A stretch of DNA of 64,000 nucleotides from Balneolaceae bacterium (lineage in GTDB: Bacteria; Bacteroidota; Rhodothermia; Balneolales; Balneolaceae), in the NCBI GenBank assembly GCA_017640665.1, contig JAEPQE010000002.1:806001-870000 (forward strand). Direction: 5' to 3'. Below are positions 53,735 to 62,430 of this stretch, piece after piece. Below the pieces are notes generated by a model. The model saw only the letters and a program-made list of their open reading frames with translations, ran no database searches and was not told where the DNA came from. Each line of letters begins with the position of its first letter. Positions within the stretch are counted from its first letter, which is position 1. The position numbers and the translations under genes are program-made.

Positions 53735-56700
53735 ATGTATATCGGCAAGAAATCAGGGTTTTCACTTATCGTATTTCTTTTATTTACTTCAGAACTCATT
53801 TTTGGATCAGTAACTACTCCTTTTGTTTCTGACACATTATTATGGTCGGATAGTGCAACCTGGAATGGTTCAAAACCATCAGAAACTGACGAAGTTATTA
53901 TTCCTGAAGGAGTAATTATCTTACTCGACGAACCCACCCCTTCTTTCTCCGGTATTACCGTTAATGGGACTCTTGTTTTTAACCGGCAAGATCTTGAGTT
54001 AACTGCAGATTGGATTTTAGTTAGTGGGAAATTCCAAATTGGATCTGAATCATCTCCTTTCATTCATCAAGCTACCATTACACTTACAGGAAATGATCCT
54101 GAAGAAAGTATCATGGGAATGGGAACACGGGGAATCATGGTAACAGGAGAACTGGAACTGCACGGATCTGCACCAACTACCGTGTGGACAAAAATTAATG
54201 AAAATGCGGCTGTGGAAAGTACATCCCTTACCTTAATGGAATCTGTAGATTGGGAAGTTGGAGATGAGATTGTTATCGGGCCAACCGATTATTATGAAGC
54301 CGGGAATGGAGCCTCTATATCACAAAGGCTCACGCTCACAAATGTATCCGGTAATTCTCTTACTTTAGATTCTGGTCTCAATGCCTATTATTGGGGAGCT
54401 CTTCAATACCCTACTCCTGATGGGATGAGTCTTTCGTCAGCAAACTTAGTTGAACCTCCTATTGCTGATACCGATTCCACATCTACACCTCTTGTACTCG
54501 ATCAAAGAGCACCTGTCGGAAACCTCAGTCGAAATATTATTATCCAAAGTCCGGATGATAATTTATGGAACCAGCAAGGTTTTGGAGTCCACACAATGAT
54601 CATGCCTTCTGGATCTGCCAAAGTGAATGGTGTAGAATTTAAACGTGCCGGACAACGAGGTCTTATCAGACGCTATGCTTTTCATTGGCATATTTTAAGT
54701 TATGCAGGAACTGAGACTTTGGAAGATGCTACCGGTCAATACATTATAAACTCAACGATAAACAGCTCTCGAAACCGGGGAATTGTAATTCATGGTACCA
54801 ATGGTCTGTTAATTCAAAATAATGTCCTTTTTGATATAGAAGGACATGGAGTATTTACTGAAGATGCTGTTGAAAGAAGAAATCTAATCGATAATAACCT
54901 TGTACTTCATGTTCGCACACCTCAAGTTCCTGTTAATCAGTTACTAAAACAGCATGAACGATGGGATGGAAACTTTGGATCCTCATGCTTTTGGCTAAGT
55001 AATCCTGACAATATTGTGACTAACAATCATGCAGCCGACTGTGTGGGTTTTGGATTTTGGCTAACCTACCCAAGACAACCCTGGGGTGATCATCAAAGCA
55101 CTTTAGCAGAAGATGGATTAGTAATGAATCCCAGCAGAATGGAATTTGGAGTTTTTGACAACAACACAACCCATTCAAATAGATTACAAGGTATTATGCT
55201 GGACAATGTTGAAATCGATAACGATGGTAATATCGGGGGAAGCCAATATTGGTCTACAAGTGATGGACGAGACGCCAGCTGGCCATTTGAAACATTAAGA
55301 AGATTCAGCTTATCCCGCTATAAAACCTGGAAAAATATAGGAAATGGGATTTGGGACCGCTCTGTGTGGCCGGATAATCCGGAAACCGTTTCGGCTGACA
55401 ATGCCGGACGTTTTTTTGCGGGTTCTGGCTCTGATGGTGTCATTACTAGAAGTCTTGTTGTGGGCACCAGCCTCAACCACATGATGAATGGAACAGACCG
55501 ACCTCCTTTAGCAGATTTTGCAAGCGGTTTTAGTTCTTCCGATCCTGCTGCTTTTGCCACCTACCATAGCACGTTTGATATCACTAATAATATAATAGTG
55601 AATTTCCCGGGAGTGGCTAATGAACGAAGTGGGGTATTCTCAACCGACGACTACTATGTTCGCCCGGTGGAAAAAGGTCAAATCAGAAATTCCGGAAATC
55701 TGATTATTAATTCACATCCAGGAGTAAAACTTCAGGCTCCTTATAATAATTTTACCTTGGCGAGCGCTCTTTGGGACCCATACGGAAACTGGGGACCGGA
55801 AGGGAATTACTTTGTATACAACGATCCTTTCCTAACCTATGGAAAAGAAGTCACTGAAGTAGATCCCGTTGAAGTTTCGGGCGGCGTAAGTGTTCCGGGC
55901 CCCTTTTATGGGTTCGAAGGTTTTGTACTTCATGGTGTTGGCGATGAATACCCTCAAAACCAACCTTATTTTGATCTTTGGGGGATTCAGGTTCGCCGGT
56001 TGGATGAAAACCTGGATGAAATAGCTGTCTGGACCGTTCCTGAAGCTCAGCCCAGTGATTTGCTCCAACACATGCGGGATTTTGCAACTACCCCAGAAGG
56101 AATTTATGAATTGACCTTCCCGGAAGAAGAAATGCTTCCCACCAATTTCCAGGTAAATGTTGAAAATATGCTTTCTGAAGAAGATGTTCAGCTAATCGGA
56201 ATTCAATTTGATGGAGCTTTAGATGTTGATGTAAGAATGGTCGCTTATGGTTCTCAAAGTGTATACGCGTCAGTCGATTCATTTGAAGCAGTTCGCAATT
56301 CATCTGGTGCTACCTTCTGGCAAGACAGAGCAAATAATTTGGTATGGATAAAACTTCAAGGCGGATTCTGGGAGTTCTGGACTGATAACCCTGAAGAAGC
56401 TGTACCATCAATGGATGAATTATTATATGAAACTTCTCAGCTTCGCATTATTGGAAGCGGAACCCCAACTCCCGTTTCGAATGAAAATATAAAGTCAGAT
56501 GTTCCGCTCTCCTTTTCACTTAAACAAAATTATCCCAATCCTTTTAATCCATCTACCAACATAGAGTATGAGGTTGCAGAAATCTCACACATTTTAATTG
56601 AGGTTTATGATATAAATGGGCGTTTAATTGATACTATTGTGAACGAACAAAAATCGACGGGGACCTATTCTCTGGTTTGGAATGCTGAAAACCGGGCAAG

Positions 56701-56770
56701 TGGAATATATTTCCTTAAAATGAAATCCATATTCGGCACATTCACAAAAAAAATGGTTTTGCTAAAATAG
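53735..56770 (+). CDS. secreted G8-domain / beta-helix protein with type A sorting domain (CEMIP-like)
   Basis: 1011 residues with signal peptide (SGFSLIVFLLFTSELIF). A G8 domain (about 30-150) reads LLWSDSATWNGSKPSETDEV and VNGTLVFNRQDLELTADW with glycine/strand pattern. A right-handed parallel beta-helix (about 260-700) contains INSTINSSRNRGIVIHGTNG and NNVLFDIEGHGVFTEDAVER. A strand-rich region and the C-terminal sorting domain FSLKQNYPNPFNPSTNIEY ending MVLLK complete it. The G8-plus-beta-helix plan resembles CEMIP/TMEM2 hyaluronan-binding proteins. A polysaccharide-binding or -cleaving surface role is inference. Confidence 0.85.
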   Translation: MYIGKKSGFSLIVFLLFTSELIFGSVTTPFVSDTLLWSDSATWNGSKPSETDEVIIPEGVIILLDEPTPSFSGITVNGTLVFNRQDLELTADWILVSGKFQIGSESSPFIHQATITLTGNDPEESIMGMGTRGIMVTGELELHGSAPTTVWTKINENAAVESTSLTLMESVDWEVGDEIVIGPTDYYEAGNGASISQRLTLTNVSGNSLTLDSGLNAYYWGALQYPTPDGMSLSSANLVEPPIADTDSTSTPLVLDQRAPVGNLSRNIIIQSPDDNLWNQQGFGVHTMIMPSGSAKVNGVEFKRAGQRGLIRRYAFHWHILSYAGTETLEDATGQYIINSTINSSRNRGIVIHGTNGLLIQNNVLFDIEGHGVFTEDAVERRNLIDNNLVLHVRTPQVPVNQLLKQHERWDGNFGSSCFWLSNPDNIVTNNHAADCVGFGFWLTYPRQPWGDHQSTLAEDGLVMNPSRMEFGVFDNNTTHSNRLQGIMLDNVEIDNDGNIGGSQYWSTSDGRDASWPFETLRRFSLSRYKTWKNIGNGIWDRSVWPDNPETVSADNAGRFFAGSGSDGVITRSLVVGTSLNHMMNGTDRPPLADFASGFSSSDPAAFATYHSTFDITNNIIVNFPGVANERSGVFSTDDYYVRPVEKGQIRNSGNLIINSHPGVKLQAPYNNFTLASALWDPYGNWGPEGNYFVYNDPFLTYGKEVTEVDPVEVSGGVSVPGPFYGFEGFVLHGVGDEYPQNQPYFDLWGIQVRRLDENLDEIAVWTVPEAQPSDLLQHMRDFATTPEGIYELTFPEEEMLPTNFQVNVENMLSEEDVQLIGIQFDGALDVDVRMVAYGSQSVYASVDSFEAVRNSSGATFWQDRANNLVWIKLQGGFWEFWTDNPEEAVPSMDELLYETSQLRIIGSGTPTPVSNENIKSDVPLSFSLKQNYPNPFNPSTNIEYEVAEISHILIEVYDINGRLIDTIVNEQKSTGTYSLVWNAENRASGIYFLKMKSIFGTFTKKMVLLK

Positions 56771-56819
56771 AATAGTGCAACGAAAACTCATTTCATACGT
56801 GTAGGCATTAGTCTAATCA

Positions 56820-57662
56820 ATGAACATACTTATGAAATATTTGCTGCTTCCTCTTTTCTCAGTACTAGTTTTCACTTCAATCTCATTTGCCCAGAATAGT
56901 AAAACTATCTCTGATAGTGATTGGTGCCTGGAGAGAAACAGGACCAGCTATAATGGTTCAAAAGAAAAGCATTGCGAAGTCAGAGAAATCCGTCTGGATT
57001 CAAGACGCTCACTCTCTGTTGATGGAAAGAAAAATGGCGGAATTAGTATAAAAAGCTGGGACAGAGATGAAATCCTGATTACAGCTAAAATTTCTGTATA
57101 TACCCGAAACGAAGATGAGGCAATAGAAATAGTTAATGACGTAACTATAAAAACAAATTCAGTAATAGAAGCTGATGTACCAAAGCTTGGAAGAAGAGAA
57201 GCGGTTTCGGTTGATTACCGGATTTATGTCCCAAAGCAAATTGATCTCGACCTGGTTGCCTTTAATGGTGGGATTTCCATCAGAAATGTAGAAGGAGATA
57301 TTGACTTCGAAACGTTGAACGGAGGCTTAAGACTGTCGAGCTTAAGTGGAAAAGTAACCGGTGAAACAACTAATGGAGGCATTAAAGTTGAACTCTCCGG
57401 AAGTGAATGGGTAGGAGAAAAACTCGACGTTGAAACTACAAATGGGGGAATTGTATTTTATATACCTGAGGATTACAACGCTCAACTTGAAACCGGTACC
57501 GTAAACGGCTCGATGGATTTTGATTTCCCTGTTACAATTAGCGGACGGTTTAATAAAGAGCTTTCTGTTTCACTTGGTGATGGAGGTAATCTTGTAAGAG
57601 TTATGACTACTAATGGTGGAATAAAAATCAAAAGAGCATCCGAAAAGCTCTCGATGAATTAA
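56820..57662 (+). CDS. DUF4097-like exported repeat protein
   Basis: 280 residues. A second in-frame Met at 56832 (MKYLLLPLFSVLVFTSIS, FAQ) may be the true start; both fit a signal peptide. The mature part has repeated NGGI/NGGL units: VDGKKNGGISIKSWDRDE, VAFNGGISIRNVEGDIDF, ETLNGGLRLSSLSGKV, ETTNGGIKVELS, ETTNGGIVFY and MTTNGGIKIKRA, the DUF4097 adhesin-like beta-helix pattern. The function of this family is mostly unknown (envelope-stress or surface roles in some). Its stop overlaps the convergent regulator's stop by 4 bp. Confidence 0.82.
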   Translation: MNILMKYLLLPLFSVLVFTSISFAQNSKTISDSDWCLERNRTSYNGSKEKHCEVREIRLDSRRSLSVDGKKNGGISIKSWDRDEILITAKISVYTRNEDEAIEIVNDVTIKTNSVIEADVPKLGRREAVSVDYRIYVPKQIDLDLVAFNGGISIRNVEGDIDFETLNGGLRLSSLSGKVTGETTNGGIKVELSGSEWVGEKLDVETTNGGIVFYIPEDYNAQLETGTVNGSMDFDFPVTISGRFNKELSVSLGDGGNLVRVMTTNGGIKIKRASEKLSMN

Positions 57663-58921
57663 AAGGAATCTTGAAATACTAGATTCCCTTCTATATCCTT
57701 CAGAAGGATATAATCGACTTCAATTAGGCCGGATGTGCGAAAATCAAGTCCCTTGATTTCACCAAAATCTTCCAGAAAGGTAGTCTCGTATATTTCGCTT
57801 CCATTCAGAAATACTTTCCCCGTTTTATCTTCAACAACCAATGTCAAATCTTGCCAATTATAAATATCAGTGCCAAAAGCTGATAAATCATTATCTCTTC
57901 CCTCTTGGTAGTCTTCTCCAATTTTTATTGCAATGTTGCTTTCACAACCTTTTAGCGTTACCGGAACGAAGTAAATATGAGCTTCTGTGTGGATAGTTAA
58001 ACGAATCTCAGGACAGGGATCGAATAAAAATTCACGATATCGAAATCTCGTTTCAGCTATAAAATTATGCCCATCTATCCCGGGGTACTCCCTGATATTA
58101 ATAAATCTAAGTTCACTAAATCGCTCGATATCCAAATTGCTACCCAGAATATCATTCTTATCTGCCGCTAAGATTCCGTCTTGATTTTGATCTTCCATTA
58201 TGTAAACAGGGCGATCGTCATAATTGTAAAAAGCAGCTGACATCCACCCATCCGTTTGTATATGAATTGGTATTGTTTTCAGAAAAGTCTCGTTAGCAAC
58301 TAACTTTGCCTTATGATACCCAGGTACATAATAAATACTTGAAAAGAAGTTATTCTTCGGATCAATTCTATCCCGGTGGTTAGGGTTCCAATCCTGTTGA
58401 ATGAAAAAACTATCAGCTTCAATTTCGCTTACATCATAGTTGAAAATCACAGTACTGGGCACTCCTTTCGAAACCGTTTTATTTCCAACAAACAAAATTT
58501 CATCCGAATCTGGAAATTCGGAATTATCTGCATTCAAATATAGAAATGAGATGGTGCTTAGCATTAGTACCAATCCAATTACTATTGCTCCTTTTTTATT
58601 AAGAAGGTTAGTGCCCTTTTTATTTACTGGGTTGATACCGCCCGGTGATGCATACCTGAGTTTGAACTCAAGCCAGTCCTTATATCCAAGAACAGAGACT
58701 AATGCATTTAGGGTGCTTGGATGTGGGTTTTGTTCTTCCCCTTTTCGCCAGATTCTTTTCAGGGTTGAAATACTTAGTTTTGTGCCGCAAGTTTCTTCAA
58801 TCAGATCAATCAGATACTCAAAATCACGCTGCTTAACATACCCATGTCCATTCCCAAAGTGATACTTCTTTTCAATCTCTTTTTTACAGAGTTCAAGTAA
58901 TTCTGAATCTTTCTCATCCAT
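57659..58921 (-). CDS. single-pass membrane regulator: N-terminal DNA-binding-like domain, TM, PKD- and LamG-like outer domains
   Basis: 420 residues. Cytoplasmic part 1-90 has an HTH-like segment (TKLSISTLKRIWRKGEE, then PHPSTLNALVSVLGYKDW). A Lys-rich linker precedes one membrane helix (about 111-129, GAIVIGLVLMLSTISFLYL). Extracytoplasmic: a PKD-like module (about 145-230, VPSTVIFNYDVSEIEADSF), a possible Ca-binding loop EDQNQDGILAADKND, and a LamG/concanavalin-like C-terminal domain (about 270-420, ending DYILLKDIEGNLVFQDSF). It looks like a one-component receptor that could bind DNA directly. Divergent from the 59068 gene by 146 bp; convergent with the DUF4097-like gene. Confidence 0.75.
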   Translation of the reverse strand: MDEKDSELLELCKKEIEKKYHFGNGHGYVKQRDFEYLIDLIEETCGTKLSISTLKRIWRKGEEQNPHPSTLNALVSVLGYKDWLEFKLRYASPGGINPVNKKGTNLLNKKGAIVIGLVLMLSTISFLYLNADNSEFPDSDEILFVGNKTVSKGVPSTVIFNYDVSEIEADSFFIQQDWNPNHRDRIDPKNNFFSSIYYVPGYHKAKLVANETFLKTIPIHIQTDGWMSAAFYNYDDRPVYIMEDQNQDGILAADKNDILGSNLDIERFSELRFINIREYPGIDGHNFIAETRFRYREFLFDPCPEIRLTIHTEAHIYFVPVTLKGCESNIAIKIGEDYQEGRDNDLSAFGTDIYNWQDLTLVVEDKTGKVFLNGSEIYETTFLEDFGEIKGLDFRTSGLIEVDYILLKDIEGNLVFQDSF

Positions 58922-59067
58922 GCTGGAATGTACCCTGCTGAGTTTAAAAAGTTAAGCATCATACATTAAAAACGGTAAATGAACGGGAAATAACCGCTTC
59001 CTGATTTTGCTTCAATCACTTCATTCAGCAACATAAGCGTGTCATTGTTAATCCAATAAGAACTGTT

Positions 59068-60165
59068 ATGAAAAAACTATCTCTGCTAAGTTGTTGCCTT
59101 TTTATTCTAATAACCTCAACATTAAATGCTCAGGATTTTATATCTGTACCTTTCAATTCAGAAAACTGGAATTTCGGGAATCTGGACACAGAAGTTGAAA
59201 CCTATATGGGGAAACAAAGCTATCGCCTGAATGGCGCTACCATTTCTACTAAAGAAGTGGATCTTATGAATGGCACCATCGAGATCGATATCAATTTTCC
59301 TTATGGCCGATTTTTCCCTGCTATCTTATTCAGATTTCAAGATGGAGATAACGCAGAAAGCTTCTATGTACGCCCACATCAATCCGGAAACCCTGATGCA
59401 ACCCAGTATACACCTTTTTTCAACTCTTATTCCGGATGGCAGTTATATCATGGAGAAGGACACAGTGCCGCAGTTGAGCTGGAACCTGATACCTGGCATC
59501 ACATTAAAATTGATATTTTGGATGATCAGGCAGATATATATTTTGGCGATATGGAAACTCCATTAATCAAAGTAACTGACCTCAAAAGAGATCCGGTTTC
59601 AGGAGGCATTGGATTAAGTTCTGGAGCACCCGTTTACTTCGCCAACCTGAAATATTCAACATCCAACCCAACTCTTACCGAACGGAATAATACAAAGGAA
59701 GAAATCCCGAAAGGACTCGTCAAAGAGTGGTATATAACTGATATAGTTTCCGATGTAGACTACCGAAATAAATCGTCCATACATCCAGGAAACTTAAAAT
59801 GGACTAAACAACCAACTGAGTATACGGGTACCATAAACCTTGCGAAGTTTGTACAAAGTGAGGAAGGAAAAACCACCGTACTCACCAAGTTGAATATTGA
59901 GTCAGAATCAGAAATCTATAAACGACTTGATTTCGGTTACAGCGATTTCGTTTGGGTGTATGTAAATGGTAATCCTGTTTATTCTGGAAGGAATGAATTC
60001 ATGTCACGCGATTACAGATACTTAGGGACAATAGGCTGGTTTGATAGCGTGTATTTGCCTCTCAAAAAAGGACTAAATGAAGTAATGTTTGTTGTCGGAG
60101 AAAATTTTGGAGGATGGGGCTTAAAAGCCAAAATAGAAAATATGGAAGGGATTACACTCAAGTAA
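59068..60165 (+). CDS. exported LamG/concanavalin-like domain protein
   Basis: 365 residues with signal peptide (LSLLSCCLFILITSTLNA-Q). N-terminal jelly-roll module (about 25-205): NGTIEIDINFPYGRFFPAIL, DGDNAESFYVRPHQSGN, ELEPDTWHHIKIDILDDQ and GGIGLSSGAPVYFANLKY. The C-terminal module (about 240-360) is strand-rich, with WVYVNGNPVYSGRNEF and GLNEVMFVVGENFGGWGLKA (beta-galactosidase-jelly-roll-like). Glycan binding is the family expectation; no catalytic residues recognised. Divergent from the HTH/PKD/LamG regulator, so a regulator-target pair is plausible. Ends overlapping pxpC by 8 bp (convergent). Confidence 0.78.
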   Translation: MKKLSLLSCCLFILITSTLNAQDFISVPFNSENWNFGNLDTEVETYMGKQSYRLNGATISTKEVDLMNGTIEIDINFPYGRFFPAILFRFQDGDNAESFYVRPHQSGNPDATQYTPFFNSYSGWQLYHGEGHSAAVELEPDTWHHIKIDILDDQADIYFGDMETPLIKVTDLKRDPVSGGIGLSSGAPVYFANLKYSTSNPTLTERNNTKEEIPKGLVKEWYITDIVSDVDYRNKSSIHPGNLKWTKQPTEYTGTINLAKFVQSEEGKTTVLTKLNIESESEIYKRLDFGYSDFVWVYVNGNPVYSGRNEFMSRDYRYLGTIGWFDSVYLPLKKGLNEVMFVVGENFGGWGLKAKIENMEGITLK

Positions 60166-61024
60166 AAGAAAAACTGACTTTGTCTCCCGGCTTAACTTGT
60201 CCCAATCGCCAGAGGTCTTCATCCAGCACTTTGGCGATTCTGGGATATCCACCAATAGTTTGGCCATCTTGCATTAAAATTATTGGGTTTCCATTTGGTG
60301 GGAGCTGAATTATTCCAGGAAGAACAGGACCTGAAATCATTTCACGTTCAGGAACTCTTAGCGAATGTCCTTCTAACCTTATTCCCATCCGGTTACTAGA
60401 GCTACTGACTTCGAACTGAGTGCCTGAAAAACCATCCTGTGACTCTTCAGATAACCAATCCCACTCAACACCCTTCATTATCCTAACTCTTACTTTAGAG
60501 GAAAAATAAGGGATTTGATCATACGGAGCTTTTCGTGTTAGATCTTTGGATTTTGTTTCATCCCATTCGATTACATCACCCGACTTTAATTTACGTCCCT
60601 TAAAGCCACCAAATTTACCCATGGTATACGTGGAACAGGAGCCCATCACCTGTTTAATTGTTAAAGAGCCTTTGATCGCTATATAACTCCGGCATCCCCT
60701 GGTTGAAAAGCCTAGTTCGAGTTCATCACCCGTGTTTAGTTTTAAAGATTGATTTTGAGGAACTTCTTCTCCATTGATTTTTGGATGCATCAATGCGCCA
60801 GTGACAGCAATTATGGCTTCATCATTAAATGTATACTTCCCACCTTTCATCGTGCATTCCAGAACCGGATACCTTTTAGAATTTCCAACTAACCAATTCG
60901 CAAGCCTAAAAGACTTCTGGTCCATTACTCCCGATACCGGGACACCAAATTTCCGGTACCCAGGCCTTCCTGAATCCTGAATTGTTGTGAACAATCCTCC
61001 ATCAATTGCTGTTAACCTACCCAC
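60158..61024 (-). CDS. pxpC: 5-oxoprolinase subunit C (KipA/biotin-dependent carboxyltransferase family)
   Basis: 288 residues. Signatures LFTTIQDSGRPGYRKFGVPV, SGVMDQKSFRLANWLVGN, GVEWDWLSEESQDGF, MGIRLEG and SGPVLPGIIQLPPNGNPIIL are those of PxpC/KipA. With PxpA and PxpB it forms the ATP-dependent enzyme that opens 5-oxoproline to glutamate. Gene order pxpA-pxpB-pxpC and the 8-nt overlap with pxpB show a tight operon. Confidence 0.95.
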   Translation of the reverse strand: MGRLTAIDGGLFTTIQDSGRPGYRKFGVPVSGVMDQKSFRLANWLVGNSKRYPVLECTMKGGKYTFNDEAIIAVTGALMHPKINGEEVPQNQSLKLNTGDELELGFSTRGCRSYIAIKGSLTIKQVMGSCSTYTMGKFGGFKGRKLKSGDVIEWDETKSKDLTRKAPYDQIPYFSSKVRVRIMKGVEWDWLSEESQDGFSGTQFEVSSSSNRMGIRLEGHSLRVPEREMISGPVLPGIIQLPPNGNPIILMQDGQTIGGYPRIAKVLDEDLWRLGQVKPGDKVSFSFT

Positions 61025-61697
61025 GATGAAACTCCTTTTCCGAAATGGAAGTAAACTTTACCTTGTCACCGGCTTTTAATAGAGTTGGCGGATTTTTCGA
61101 GCTATCAAAAAAAGATTTCGGACTTCTTCCAATGATATTCCAGCCACCCGGGCTCTCCAATGAATACATTCCGGTCTGATTTCCTCCTATTCCAATCGAC
61201 CCGGCAGGAACTCCTGTTCTTGGAGTCGATTTACGCGGCACTGCGAGTTTAGCATCCAGGCCGTTTAGAAATATGAAACCCGGAATAAAGCCCATCATTG
61301 CAATGGTGTATATTTTTGAGTTGTGTAGTTCAATAATTTGTTCTTTTTCTAAACCGGTTTGCCTGATCACATCTTTCCAGTCCATTCCAAGTTCATAACA
61401 AACCGGGATTTCAATCATATTCTGTACAGCTTTCACCGATGACTTCCCTTCCGAAAGATTCTCAATTTCAGCAATCAATGTATGATGATCCCATTTACTT
61501 CCATCAAAAAAAACTGCCAATGAAGAATACGCCGGTACTATATCGATTATACCTTCTAAGCCTGCGCCTTCCATTTCGGATATAAGCTTATGGATGTGTT
61601 CGAGTTCTTCATTTTCGGGCCGCACCAAGAGCGCATGCTCTCCAAGAACCTCGGAAACCCAGTTTTGACCATTACGATATAGAGATGGCAACCCCAT
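61017..61697 (-). CDS. pxpB: 5-oxoprolinase subunit B (KipI family)
   Basis: 226 residues. Allophanate hydrolase subunit 1-like: PVCYELGMDWKDVIRQTGLE, MMGFIPGFIFLNGLDAKLAV, PRKSTPRTGVPAGSIGIGG and SPGGWNIIGRSP. In Bacillus the homologue KipI inhibits a sporulation kinase; here the operon context favours the metabolic role. It overlaps pxpA by 26 nt upstream and pxpC by 8 nt downstream. Confidence 0.95.
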   Translation of the reverse strand: MGLPSLYRNGQNWVSEVLGEHALLVRPENEELEHIHKLISEMEGAGLEGIIDIVPAYSSLAVFFDGSKWDHHTLIAEIENLSEGKSSVKAVQNMIEIPVCYELGMDWKDVIRQTGLEKEQIIELHNSKIYTIAMMGFIPGFIFLNGLDAKLAVPRKSTPRTGVPAGSIGIGGNQTGMYSLESPGGWNIIGRSPKSFFDSSKNPPTLLKAGDKVKFTSISEKEFHRG

Positions 61698-62430
61698 GTT
61701 TGCGTAGAAAGGTGTTTATAGTTTGTGCCAGAGTAATTGCCCCGGGAGTATCGCTATGCAAACAAATAGTTTCCGCTTTGATTGGCTTCTTTACTCCGGA
61801 ATATGTCAATACTTTACCCTCTAAAATCAAATGGCGCAGTTGAGTAATTACGTCTGTTTCATTATGCAGTACAGCATCAGGCAATGCACGTGAACGAAGA
61901 CGTAGATCATCTTCATACGCACGATCTGCAAATACTTCGTATATGACCTCTAATCCCTCTTCCTTTGCCATTATAGAAGAAAAAGAGCCTTCTGGTAAAT
62001 ACACTTTAATTCCTGGTGATGCCTGCTTAATAGCAGATATAACTATTTCTGAGGTGGCTTTATCTTTAACAGCCTGATTGTACAAGGCACCGTGAGGCTT
62101 TACGTGATGAAGTTCAACTCCAACTTCTTCCAGGCATTTTTTGAGCCTATTAATTTGACCAATAATACTATCTTTTAACAAATCAGGAGTGATATCCATC
62201 ACTACTCTTCCAAAATTTTCCGGATCAGGATATCCGGGATGGGCACCCAGTGCAACGCCATGTTTTTGTGCTAACCTGATCGTTGCTCTCATTGACTCTT
62301 CATCTCCGATATGTCCACCACAGGCAACATTGCATGAGGAAATGAATGGCATAATAGCTTCATCCAACTTCGCTCCATCTTTTGATTTCCATTCACCGAG
62401 GTCACAGTTTAAATCGACATGCTTTTGCAT
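61672..62430 (-). CDS. pxpA: 5-oxoprolinase subunit A (LamB/YcsF family)
   Basis: 252 residues. LamB/YcsF signatures at the N terminus: HVDLNCDLGEW, FISSCNVACGGHIGDEESM, GVALGAHPGYPDPENFGR, VKPHGALYNQ and AEDLRLRS-like PDAVLHNETDVI. It binds 5-oxoproline together with PxpBC. It starts at 62430, sharing one base with the stop of the NRAMP-like gene. Confidence 0.95.
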   Translation of the reverse strand: MQKHVDLNCDLGEWKSKDGAKLDEAIMPFISSCNVACGGHIGDEESMRATIRLAQKHGVALGAHPGYPDPENFGRVVMDITPDLLKDSIIGQINRLKKCLEEVGVELHHVKPHGALYNQAVKDKATSEIVISAIKQASPGIKVYLPEGSFSSIMAKEEGLEVIYEVFADRAYEDDLRLRSRALPDAVLHNETDVITQLRHLILEGKVLTYSGVKKPIKAETICLHSDTPGAITLAQTINTFLRKHGVAISIS

